The notes: generated from the letters alone by a model not told the origin. A stretch of 5,786 bases of DNA from Odoribacteraceae bacterium (GCA_031279175.1 JAITJA010000088.1:1-5786), one strand, 5' to 3'. Shown: positions 1 to 5,786, counted from the first letter of the stretch. Numbers and translations are program-made.

Positions 1-229
1 ACGCGATCATGATCACTAACGATAAGACAAATGTTTTCATACATGTTCGTTTTTAAAGGTGTTTCGGCCGTGTTTCCAATGGCCACGCGACAAAAGTACA
101 TTATAAAATGAGACGGGCAAGTTATCCCGCGGGGTCACGGCGAGCGGTTACCCGCCGGCATTTTCCCATCCTCCCGGTTGCCTTTCGGGAAATCCCGTTA
201 TCTTCGCGGCCTAACCACGAAAACGAGAC
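1..229. other. Non-coding leader upstream of exbB
   Basis: No credible gene is visible here. The left part is AT-richer (about 1-120) and the rest is GC-rich. A perfect 10-bp palindrome GATCATGATC lies near the left edge. The segment just before exbB holds a candidate Bacteroidota promoter, listed separately. Nothing here indicates what gene lies to the left of the window. Confidence 0.5.
178..206 (+). promoter_or_regulatory. Candidate Bacteroidota-type promoter for exbBD
   Basis: TTG at 178-180 is followed after 18 bases by TATCTTCG at 199-206. The latter matches the Bacteroidota -7 consensus TAnnTTTG at all but one of the fixed positions. Transcription would start near 212, leaving a leader of under 20 bases before the ATG at 230. 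The match is by eye and short motifs occur by chance, so this is only a candidate. Confidence 0.3.
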
Positions 230-901
230 ATGAATAACACGCTATTTATTGCCCTGCTTGCCTCCCCGGTAGAACTCGAGCAGGGGCTTTGGGGGCTCAT
301 CGTGAAGGGGGGATGGCTCATGCTCCCGCTCCTCCTGCTATCCGTCGCGACCGTCTACATCGCGTGCGAGCGCTTCTGGGTCATCCGGAAAAGCAGCCTC
401 GACGAGAACGCGTTCGCGCGGGAAATACGCGAGCTACTCCTGGCCGGGAAAACGAACGAGGCGGCAAGGCGGTGCGTCGAGAGAAACACGCTCCTCGCCC
501 GCGTCCTCCACAAGGGCGTCTCCCGCGTCGACGTCTCCCCCGGCGAAACGCGGCGGGCAATGGAAGAACGGGCCAACATCGAGATCGCGCGCCTCGAGAA
601 TGGCATGTCACTGCTGGCCACTTGCGCCGGTACTGCCCCCATGATCGGGTTTCTCGGAACGGTGATCGGCATGGTACAAGCGTTCTACGACATGGCCGTC
701 GCCGGGAACAACATCGACATCGGGCTACTCGCGCGCGGGATATACACCGCCTTGATCACCACCGTCGCCGGGCTGATCGTCGGCATCATCGGTAACTTCG
801 CCTTCAACCACCTCGTCGCCATGACGGACAGGCGGGTACACTGGCTGGAAAGTATCATCGAGGAGTTCGAGGAGATCTCCCGAACCGCGCGCGAACACTA
901 A
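230..901 (+). CDS. exbB: ExbB/TolQ/MotA-family proton channel subunit
   Basis: This 223-residue inner-membrane protein is the channel-forming half of the ExbB-ExbD motor, which uses the proton gradient to energise TonB-dependent outer-membrane transport or a Tol-type envelope function. Three membrane segments are visible, at about residues 28-46, 126-152 and 167-194. The family signature is GTAPMIGFLGTVIGM (134-148), followed by ALITTVAGLIVGI (174-186), which carries the conserved polar threonines of the channel helices. A cytoplasmic region with charged helices lies between the first two segments (about 50-125). The length and the N-terminal stretch LWGLIVKGGWLMLPLLLLS resemble Bacteroidales ExbB/TolQ homologues, although the extension before the first helix is short. 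The stop is 11 bases before exbD, so the two genes form an operon. The family is secure; assignment to ExbB rather than TolQ rests on the neighbour and the phylum. Confidence 0.9.
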   Translation: MNNTLFIALLASPVELEQGLWGLIVKGGWLMLPLLLLSVATVYIACERFWVIRKSSLDENAFAREIRELLLAGKTNEAARRCVERNTLLARVLHKGVSRVDVSPGETRRAMEERANIEIARLENGMSLLATCAGTAPMIGFLGTVIGMVQAFYDMAVAGNNIDIGLLARGIYTALITTVAGLIVGIIGNFAFNHLVAMTDRRVHWLESIIEEFEEISRTAREH

Positions 902-912
902 CAACGGCCCGC

Positions 913-1305
913 ATGGCATTGAAACGTAATCACCAGATCAATCCCCGCTTCAACATGGCCTCCATGACGGACATTATATTCCTGTTGTTGCTCTTCTTCA
1001 TGATCTCCACCACGCTGATCAACCCCAACGCGCTCCGCCTGTCGCTCCCCGAGAGCACCAACCAGATCCCAGACCACCCGCGCGCCACCGTCTCCATTGA
1101 CAAGAATCTCGTCTTCTACCTGAACGAGAAGGTCACGCCGTTCTCGATGATCGAGGAACGACTGGTGGAGGCGCTGACGGGCGCGAGCGACCCCGTCGTC
1201 TCGTTGCAAGTCGACAAGAGCGTGCCCGTCGAACAGGTAGTAAAGGTCATGAACATCGCGAAGAAACACGATTACCGCGTCACCCTGGCCACCGCTCCCG
1301 GGTAA
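913..1305 (+). CDS. exbD: ExbD/TolR-family proton channel subunit
   Basis: This 130-residue protein has a short cytoplasmic N-terminus, one transmembrane helix (about residues 16-36) and a periplasmic domain. The helix begins MASMTDIIFLLLLFFMIST and carries Asp20, which matches the essential proton-carrying aspartate of ExbD/TolR. The periplasmic part ends PVEQVVKVMNIAKKHDYRVT, the usual ExbD/TolR C-terminal helix-strand pattern. It is the partner of the ExbB-like protein 11 bases upstream. In many Bacteroidales a tonB gene follows; here the next gene lies on the opposite strand, so any TonB partner must be encoded elsewhere. The TAA stop at 1303-1305 directly abuts the stop of the convergent MATE gene. 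Confidence 0.9.
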   Translation: MALKRNHQINPRFNMASMTDIIFLLLLFFMISTTLINPNALRLSLPESTNQIPDHPRATVSIDKNLVFYLNEKVTPFSMIEERLVEALTGASDPVVSLQVDKSVPVEQVVKVMNIAKKHDYRVTLATAPG

Positions 1306-2646
1306 CTACCGGTCGAACAGTGACCGCTCCACCTTCCTGAAAAATAACGTCTGCATCCCCCCGCGAAGCGCGAGGTAGACAATAAAGGCCAGCCACAACA
1401 CGTGGTTACCACCGGCAGGAATACCGTAATAAACCAGGAAAAAACCGCAGACGGCAACACACATCGCCCGCAGCATCTGGCGCGTGGCCGTCGCGCCAAT
1501 CAGGATTCCGTCCCACAAGAACGCCGCGAAACCGGCAAACGGGACGGCCAGCACCCAGTAAAAATAATCCCCAGCCACCCGGACAACCTCGGCGCTATCG
1601 GTCAGCAACGAGAGAAACGCGCTCCCGACAGCCGCGTACAGCAACGTGAAGAGGGCCGACAATCCCGCGCCCCAGCCGAAAAGATGACGGATCACGCGAC
1701 GAGAGCGCTCCCGGTCGCGTTCACCGACATGCCGTCCCACCAGCGCCTCCGCCGCGTGGGCGAAGCCGTCCATGACATACGAGAAAAGGGTAAACAGTTG
1801 CATCAACAGCGTGTTGACAGCCAGCACGACCTCCCCTTGTCGCGTGCCGGCGGCGGTAAAGAAGAGCGTCACCGCGATCAGGCATGTCGTGCGCAGGAAA
1901 ATATCCCGGTTCATGACCAGGAAACGCCGCGTCTCCCGGCGACGAAAGCACTCGCGGGGCGCGAACGACCCGCGCGCGGGGGGATAACCTCGGAGCCAGA
2001 GCCACGTCGCCATCGCGAGACCGACATATTGCGCGATCACCGTCCCGAGGGCAACACCCTCTACCCGCATCCCGAACAGGTAAACAAGGCACAGGCTACA
2101 CGCGATATTCAGCGTGTTGACCGCTATCGCGATATACATCGGGTAGCGGGAGTTCTGCATCCCGATAAACCACCCCTTGAAACAGTACAGCCCGAGCACC
2201 GCCGGAGCGCCCCAGACGCACACCCGGAAGTAAACCGCGGCCTGCTCTCCCACCTCGCCCGCGGCGTCCAGCAGCGGGAGCGCCAACCGCTCGACGGGGT
2301 ATTGTAACAGCAAGATCACCACCGACGAGATCCCGGCAACACCCAGCGCGCGCGCCAGCACGCGCGTCGTCTCCTCCGCATCGCCCCTACCCCGGGCCTG
2401 CGCCGTCAGACCGCTCGTCCCCATGCGGAGAAAACCGAAATTCCAGTATATAAGATTGAATAACACTCCTCCCACGGCGATAGCGCCAATACAGGAGACC
2501 GAACCCAGGTGGCCGACTATCGCCACGTCTACCAGCCCGAGCAGCGGAACCGTGATGTTGGAAACGATCGAGGGAAGGGCCAGCCGCAGGATCTCCCTGT
2601 TCGTTCCGCCAGAGAGGCGGCGCAGGTGAATCGCGAGAAATCTCAT
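1306..2646 (-). CDS. DinF-like MATE family efflux transporter
   Basis: This polytopic inner-membrane protein of 446 residues is of normal MATE length with about 12 helices. It is expected to export drugs or organic cations in exchange for H+ or Na+. After a short basic start it reads NREILRLALPSIVSNITVP and then LLGLVDVAIVGHLG. Both this and the later GFLRMGTSGLTAQARGRGD are characteristic of the DinF-like MATE subgroup. The second half contains the matching NRDIFLRTTCLIAVTLFF and a VMDGFAHAAEALVGRHVG motif. I chose the ATG at 2646 because the homology pattern starts about 15 residues later. The open frame reaches back to 2754, but the extra 36 codons read through a terminator and the 3' part of a tRNA gene. 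No clear promoter is visible between that terminator and the start, so read-through from the tRNA transcript is possible. The substrate cannot be told from sequence. Confidence 0.9.
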   Translation of the reverse strand: MRFLAIHLRRLSGGTNREILRLALPSIVSNITVPLLGLVDVAIVGHLGSVSCIGAIAVGGVLFNLIYWNFGFLRMGTSGLTAQARGRGDAEETTRVLARALGVAGISSVVILLLQYPVERLALPLLDAAGEVGEQAAVYFRVCVWGAPAVLGLYCFKGWFIGMQNSRYPMYIAIAVNTLNIACSLCLVYLFGMRVEGVALGTVIAQYVGLAMATWLWLRGYPPARGSFAPRECFRRRETRRFLVMNRDIFLRTTCLIAVTLFFTAAGTRQGEVVLAVNTLLMQLFTLFSYVMDGFAHAAEALVGRHVGERDRERSRRVIRHLFGWGAGLSALFTLLYAAVGSAFLSLLTDSAEVVRVAGDYFYWVLAVPFAGFAAFLWDGILIGATATRQMLRAMCVAVCGFFLVYYGIPAGGNHVLWLAFIVYLALRGGMQTLFFRKVERSLFDR

Positions 2647-2670
2647 GTCGCTTTTGAATCTTGTCGTTAA

Positions 2671-2701
2671 ATAAAAATTGCCCGGGACCTTGACACCGGG
2701 C
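2671..2701 (-). terminator. Intrinsic terminator downstream of tRNA-Thr
   Basis: On the minus strand, GCCCGG, a 10-base loop and CCGGGC form a six-pair all-GC stem (2680-2701). It is followed by AATTTTTATT (2671-2679 and just beyond). The stem and T-tract are in the correct order for transcripts leaving the tRNA-Thr gene. It lies 25 bases before the MATE start codon, so it may insulate or attenuate MATE expression. Confidence 0.6.
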
Positions 2702-2718
2702 TGCTCGTTAAGTACTCG

Positions 2719-2791
<73 letters not shown>

Positions 2792-2852
2792 CTTTCAAGA
2801 CGCGAATGTAATACTATTTCCCAAACCCGGAAGAAGGCCGCGAGAATTATTT

Positions 2853-3251
2853 TCAACGACGCCGCTCAACGCCCCTCGACAAGTAGTAGACTAGAAGGTA
2901 GACGAGCATCACGATGTTGACAACGTCAAGCGGAGAAAGGTCGAACGACATGCGCGCGCGCGTCGCGGCAGGCAGGCGGACCAGCGAAAAGACAAGCGCG
3001 AGGAAGACGGTGAACGCGAACGAGTAGAAAAGAGAGACAAGACGCGCGGCGCGCCTGCCCTCCCGCCTGTCTCGCGAGAAGGCAATGAAGAAGAGACCCA
3101 GCGTGAACGCGCACGCCACCGGGTTCGCTATCGATTCACCGGCGCGAACGCCAGCAAGGCCGGCAATAAAGTGGACGATAAAACTGATGACGATCAATCC
3201 CGCTCCAATTTTCTTGAAGACGCGCGGGAATAAAATGGCATGTATTCTCAT
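2853..3251 (-). CDS. Small hypothetical membrane protein, four helices
   Basis: This predicted 132-residue inner-membrane protein is of no family I recognise. Hydrophobic segments lie at about residues 14-36, 44-59, 70-92 and 108-124. A basic cytoplasmic-type loop (SRDRREGRRAAR, 59-70) lies between helices 2 and 3, and the tail is basic (SRGVERRR). The basic N-terminus, loop and tail suggest both ends are cytoplasmic by the positive-inside rule. The ATG at 3251 gives the whole first helix and is preceded by a candidate promoter about 60 bases away. The gene ends 61 bases before the tRNA-Thr gene on the same strand, so the two might share a transcript. Coding is supported by the regular pattern of membrane segments and the lack of a better frame. 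No function can be assigned. Confidence 0.7.
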   Translation of the reverse strand: MRIHAILFPRVFKKIGAGLIVISFIVHFIAGLAGVRAGESIANPVACAFTLGLFFIAFSRDRREGRRAARLVSLFYSFAFTVFLALVFSLVRLPAATRARMSFDLSPLDVVNIVMLVYLLVYYLSRGVERRR

Positions 3252-3420
3252 AACTGTCTCTGTTAAATTCTGGCAGGGGGAACGGCAGGGGAACGACGGC
3301 GGCCCGTCGACAAAGTTACGGAAATATCTCGTTTAACGGCGTTCACGGCCGCCGGCAACGGGAATCTCGAATTAATTACATACTTTTACACGCGATGAAT
3401 AACGAAGAAGTAACCGCGCG
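3252..3420. other. Divergent intergenic region, membrane protein / ECF sigma
   Basis: These 169 bases separate two divergent genes. Toward the left is a G-rich direct repeat, GGCAGGGGGAAC (3272-3283) followed at once by GGCAGGGGAAC (3284-3294), in the leader of the minus-strand gene. A minus-strand -7 box is listed separately. On the plus strand TACTTTTA (3381-3388) is one mismatch from TAnnTTTG and could serve the sigma gene, but no -33 TTG sits at the right distance. A nine-codon upstream frame (3395-3424) is described in the findings. Confidence 0.4.
3311..3318 (-). promoter_or_regulatory. Candidate -7 box for the small membrane protein gene
   Basis: The minus strand reads TAACTTTG, an exact match to the Bacteroidota -7 consensus TAnnTTTG. 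Transcription would begin near 3304, leaving a leader of about 50 bases before the ATG at 3251. The -33 element is weak, with no TTG at the usual spacing, so confidence is moderate at best. Confidence 0.4.
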
Positions 3421-4029
3421 ATGAAAATCTCCGAGACGTACTTTATTGAACTCCTGAACCGGAAAGAGCTATTAGGTTTCCGGGTATTATACCGCGATTA
3501 TTACCGGACGATGGTCAGTTTTGGCATGAATTACACCCGGCAACGAGAGTCCGCCGAGGATATCGTGCAAGAGCTTTTCACCAGTATCTGGAGGCGCGAG
3601 TTGCGCTTTGATTCTCTTTCCGGCCTGAAAACGTTCCTGTTTACCGCGATCAAGAATGCATGCCTGAACGAGTTGAAGAAGGAGCAAGTCCGAAAGGAGT
3701 ACTTGCTTTCCCTGCCCCCCGACGAGCCGCTCGACGAGAACGACGACCGCGAGTGGATCGAGGAGGAGGTCTACCGGCGCGTTTTTCTCGCCATGGAAAA
3801 GCTCCCCCCGCGCTGCAAGGAGATCTTTAAGTATCACCTGCAAGGGTTGAAGAACGACGAGATCGCCGCCCGCCTGAATATCTCCATCGCTACCGTGAAA
3901 ACACAAAAGAATCGAGCCATGAATTTCCTACGCGAGGAAGTCTCACCGCCATGTCTGCTACTCTTCCTCGGGGTCGCGTGTCGGGCAAGGGGGGAAATGT
4001 TTCCCCCCCGTTCTGTCCGGCCGGTGTGA
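3421..4029 (+). CDS. ECF-type RNA polymerase sigma-70 factor
   Basis: This 202-residue extracytoplasmic-function sigma factor redirects RNA polymerase to a specific promoter set. It resembles the large Bacteroidota FecI/SusC-linked class. Sigma region 2 spans about residues 18-88, with AEDIVQELFTSIW (45-57) and LKTFLFTAIKNACLNELKK (69-87), the core-binding and -10 recognition helices. An acidic linker (DEPLDENDDREW) precedes region 4 (about 118-172). That region contains LPPRCKEIFKYHLQGLKNDE and the helix-turn-helix AARLNISIATVKTQKNRAM. The ATG at 3421 suits the family start. Two features are unusual. No anti-sigma factor or SusC/SusD pair lies next to it in the window. The last 19 or so residues (from Gly184) are encoded by the left arm of an inverted-repeat element, so the natural C-terminus has probably been altered. 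The conserved domains are intact and the protein is likely functional. Its target regulon cannot be inferred. Confidence 0.9.
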   Translation: MKISETYFIELLNRKELLGFRVLYRDYYRTMVSFGMNYTRQRESAEDIVQELFTSIWRRELRFDSLSGLKTFLFTAIKNACLNELKKEQVRKEYLLSLPPDEPLDENDDREWIEEEVYRRVFLAMEKLPPRCKEIFKYHLQGLKNDEIAARLNISIATVKTQKNRAMNFLREEVSPPCLLLFLGVACRARGEMFPPRSVRPV

Positions 4030-4099
4030 GCCTGCCCGTGTTACGGGCTGGAGGGGGTGCAGGGGGAAAACACTTTCCCCCTGCCCGACACGCGACCCC
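3970..4099. repeat. 130-bp compound inverted repeat overlapping the sigma gene end
   Basis: An 18-bp arm GGGGTCGCGTGTCGGGCA (3970-3987) has a perfect inverted copy at 4082-4099. The similarity continues inward to about 40 bases per arm with a few one-base indels. Each arm also holds its own hairpin: GGGGGGAAA/TTTCCCCCC (3989-4008) on the left, and GCAGGGGGAAA-ACAC-TTTCCCCCTGC (4059-4084) on the right. A third hairpin, GCCCGT-GTT-ACGGGC (4034-4048), lies between them. The sigma stop codon (4027-4029) falls inside. No transposase, terminal direct repeat or T-tract is visible. It may be a palindromic mobile element (REP- or MITE-like), or an RNA-end or terminator structure. Confidence 0.75.
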
Positions 4100-4108
4100 C
4101 GGGTGGGC

Positions 4109-4150
4109 AAAAAAGTACCGGGGAACGCGCCTCGCGGCATGCTCCCCGGT
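4109..4150 (-). terminator. Intrinsic terminator for the DUF6261 gene
   Basis: On the minus strand the stem ACCGGGGA/TCCCCGGT (8 pairs, 4117-4124 with 4143-4150) encloses a further CGCG-AGG-CGCG hairpin. It is followed by ACTTTTTT (4109-4116). The order of stem and T-run fits termination of leftward transcripts, placing it 38 bases after the minus-strand stop at 4188. It has no T-run on the plus side, so it would not serve the sigma gene. Confidence 0.7.
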
Positions 4151-4187
4151 GAAAAGAAAGGCACGATAGTGCTACACACTCTTACTG

Positions 4188-5090
4188 TTACTGGGAAAAT
4201 ACTTGATCATTTCGCGGGAGGATTCTCCTCGTTGCCGTTCCCCTCGTTGCCGGGAACCTCCTCGTCCCGTCGTATCCTTCATCCTCACCGTCCCCCTCGT
4301 CCCCGTCGTATCCTTCATCCTCGTCATTCCCCTCGTCCCCCTCGTTACTAGCGGCGGCCTTTCGTCGTCCCTTCTCGATAGCCAGTAAATGCTTGTACCG
4401 TGTAGCGATCAAGTTATAATCCTTCACGAACTCGGCGAACTCCGGGGTAGCGTCGACACCGTTCAGCGTCGCGATCGCCTCCGCGCGATTCAGCACGGCG
4501 TGCAGGGCCTCCTCCACTTCGGCGCGCGCCTCCTTCATGGGCACGGTAGGCCGTTGCTTCTCCTCCTCGTAGCGCTCGTTGACCAGCGTGAAAAACTTCT
4601 CGTTGGCCTCGACCAGCAGCGCGACCAGCGCGCCGAGGCCCAGCGTCGTGACGTGCACCGAGAACTTCGCGGATTTCAGCTCGCGGATCAGGTCATCCAT
4701 TGCCGCGCTCTCGTCGTTATAAGTCTTGCGGGAAAGATTCTTGTAGTGATCGAAAACGATCATCAATTCGGTAGCAGCGTCGCGCTTGGTAGCGTCGGAG
4801 TGGCGGAGGAACGAGCGGATGAGGATCATCAGCCCGTGCACGAACCCGTCGCGGAAACGGTCCTGCTCCTTGAGTTTAGCGGTAATACCGCTCTTGAACA
4901 ACGCGTCGAGCACGGCGATCATTACCTCGTACTTGAGCTTCAGCACGTCGAAAACGCTCTTGATACCGATAGCGCCGGCGCCGGCGTTAGGCTTCTCGAC
5001 GATCGCGATAAATTCCTTGACAAACTGCGCCAGTGTCTCGTGGCGGAGCCTGCGAAATTGAACCAGGATAAAAATAAGTGCTAGTGTCAT
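4188..5090 (-). CDS. DUF6261 family protein with frameshifted acidic tail
   Basis: The continuous frame is 300 residues. The core (about 11-240) fits my memory of DUF6261, a mostly helical Bacteroidales family of unknown function. It has QFRRLRHETLAQFVKEF near the start, then TELMIVFDHYKNLSRKTYND (107-126), DLIRELKS, EANEKFFTLVNERYEEE (161-177) and FVKDYNLIATRYKHLLAIEKG (221-241). A low-complexity acidic tail follows (about 249-275) with a 12-residue repeat around DEGYDGDEGDGE. After Gly275 the frame abruptly turns basic (TRRFPATRGTATRR...). Adding one G to the GGG at 4266-4268 restores an acidic tail, DEEVPGNEGNGNEENPPAK, ending at TGA 4207-4209 for 294 residues. The listed end may therefore be a slipped form. 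The ATG at 5090 is the only good start; an ATG five bases upstream (5095) is followed within one codon by a stop. A terminator lies just downstream and a repeat array upstream. No function is known to me. Confidence 0.75.
   Translation of the reverse strand: MTLALIFILVQFRRLRHETLAQFVKEFIAIVEKPNAGAGAIGIKSVFDVLKLKYEVMIAVLDALFKSGITAKLKEQDRFRDGFVHGLMILIRSFLRHSDATKRDAATELMIVFDHYKNLSRKTYNDESAAMDDLIRELKSAKFSVHVTTLGLGALVALLVEANEKFFTLVNERYEEEKQRPTVPMKEARAEVEEALHAVLNRAEAIATLNGVDATPEFAEFVKDYNLIATRYKHLLAIEKGRRKAAASNEGDEGNDEDEGYDGDEGDGEDEGYDGTRRFPATRGTATRRILPRNDQVFSQ
4261..4322. repeat. Near-identical direct repeat in the acidic-tail coding region
   Basis: CTCGTCCCGTCGTATCCTTC begins a 26-base copy at 4261-4286. 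The same sequence with one additional C in the CCC run forms a 27-base copy at 4296-4322. The copies start 35 bases apart; restoring the missing C makes this 36, exactly 12 codons. This is the expected structure of a slipped coding minisatellite. Less regular CCTCGTCCC-type units extend to about 4345. Confidence 0.85.
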
Positions 5091-5184
5091 AACATTTTGA
5101 TTTAATAGTTCATGATGTAAACGGATGATATATATAGTGTGCCCGCGGGGTGGCGACGCGGCGCGCGCGCGGGTCTCGTGGCGT
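5091..5184. other. Leader of the DUF6261 gene
   Basis: This segment is AT-rich from 5091 to about 5140, including a TATATATA run near 5130, and so stands out from the GC-rich surroundings. It is the likely promoter region for the leftward DUF6261 gene. I cannot find an exact TAnnTTTG box. From about 5141 to 5184 it becomes very GC-rich, with runs of GCGC, and may hold a decayed repeat unit. Confidence 0.35.
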
Positions 5185-5786
5185 CATTGTCGCGGTGACA
5201 ATCGCGGCGGGGGTACTCGCGCGGTCATCGCGCGCGAACAACGGGCTGAATGGCGCGCGCGAACCCGTCGCGCGCGAACAATGGCCCGCGGGCTTCTCGC
5301 GGCGCCATCGCGCTCGCGCGAGGGGACGCGCGGCGTTTTTACCGGCGTCGCGCGCGAACAACGGGCTGAAAAAATAATTTCTAGCGCCTACGCGGCGACG
5401 AAAGGGAAGTTCACTTTTCAACCGGCCCGTCGTCGCCGCGACAACGGGGGAATTTTGTTTTGAACGGCACTTTGTCACCGCGACAACGGGGGAAAAATTT
5501 TTTGAACGGCCCTTTGTCGCCGCGACAACGGGGGAAACGAGACGCGAACGCCGCTTTGTCTCCGCGACAAAACGGGAAACGGGACGCGAACGGCCCTTTG
5601 TCGCCGCGACAACGGGGGAAACGAGACGCGATTTGCCCTTTGTCACCGCGACAATTTGGCAATCGAGACGCGATCTCCCCTTTTGTCGCGGTGACGACGG
5701 GCGAAACGCCGCGCGATCTCTATTGTCGTCCCCGCGACGACACTCAAGTCGCCGCGCGATCTCTACCGTCGTCCCCGCGACGACAC
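5185..5786. repeat. Degenerate tandem array of 40-43-bp dyad-bearing units
   Basis: About 15 units can be aligned. Six 40-bp units start at 5185, 5225, 5265, 5305, 5345 and 5385; the shared core is TCGCGCGCGAACAACGGGCT in the better-preserved copies. Six 42-bp units follow, with dyad centres at 5437, 5479, 5521, 5563, 5605 and 5647. Then come 43-bp steps, with centres at 5690, 5733 and 5776, and the array leaves the window. Most 42-bp units contain TTGTC-NNCGC-GACAA followed by ACGGGGGAAA. Units 5504-5545 and 5588-5629 are identical over all 42 bases. Substitutions are spread evenly over the three codon positions and the 43-bp steps break any frame, so I read it as non-coding. Its role is unknown; options are a protein-binding array, a structured transcript or a simple minisatellite. 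Confidence 0.85.

Noticed and set aside
289..795. 168-residue alternative frame within exbB
   Set aside because: It is Arg/His-rich and low-complexity in the +2 frame of a secure ExbB gene.
1402..2307. 301-residue plus-strand frame opposite the MATE gene
   Set aside because: It is antisense to a clear 12-helix transporter, and its translation is rich in Arg, Gln, His and Pro with no domain, as expected for a shadow frame in GC-rich DNA.
3487..3906. 139-residue minus-strand frame opposite the sigma factor
   Set aside because: It is antisense to conserved sigma regions 2 and 4 and has no independent support.
4389..5084. 231-residue plus-strand frame opposite the DUF6261 gene
   Set aside because: It mirrors the coding frame of the DUF6261 gene and its translation (rich in Leu, Val, Arg, Gln, His) has no recognisable domain.
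5110..5662. Minus-strand repeat proteins with 14-residue repeats (SPVVAATKGRSRLV in one frame, FPRCRGDKGPFASR in another)
   Set aside because: Two overlapping frames are open at once because the unit happens to be 42 bp, a multiple of three. Substitutions between units show no third-position bias, and the 43-bp units to the right break both frames. No upstream ribosome-binding site or homologous domain is visible.
5185..5786. CRISPR array
   Set aside because: The whole 40-43-bp unit is repeated, including the parts that would be spacers, the repeats drift in sequence and length, and no cas gene is present in the window. CRISPR repeats would be near-identical with unrelated spacers.

Overview
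The window looks like a GC-rich member of the Bacteroidota, most likely Bacteroidales. Three things point there: a SusC/FecI-type ECF sigma factor of the class expanded in that phylum, a protein I recognise as DUF6261 (a Bacteroidales family), and candidate promoters of the Bacteroidota type (-7 box TAnnTTTG). The assignment rests on remembered family patterns, not on a search.

Layout. Positions 1-229 are a leader with a candidate promoter. 230-1305 (+) is an exbB-exbD pair, the energising half of a TonB/Tol-type inner-membrane motor. No tonB follows. Instead a DinF-like MATE efflux transporter runs in from the other strand (1306-2646, -), and the two stop codons touch with no base between them. 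Upstream of the MATE gene, on the same strand, are an intrinsic terminator and a tRNA-Thr(CGT) gene (2719-2791, -), then a small four-helix membrane protein of unknown function (2853-3251, -). A 169-bp divergent intergenic region leads to the ECF sigma factor (3421-4029, +). Its 3' end runs into a 130-bp inverted-repeat element (3970-4099). A good minus-strand terminator (4109-4150) follows, serving the DUF6261 gene (4188-5090, -). That gene has an acidic repeat tail that appears to be frameshifted by one base.

The last 600 bases (about 5185-5786, continuing past the edge) have no convincing gene. They are a degenerate tandem array of about 15 units whose period steps from 40 to 42 to 43 bp. 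Most units are centred on a dyad related to TTGTCGCCGCGACAA. This array upstream of the DUF6261 gene is the least explained part of the window.

Functionally the window is mostly housekeeping or envelope-related: proton-driven energisation of outer-membrane transport, drug or cation efflux, a tRNA, and an orphan ECF sigma factor. I see no complete novel multi-gene system. The interest lies in the DNA-level structures: the dyad array, the sigma-gene palindrome and the slipped acidic tail.
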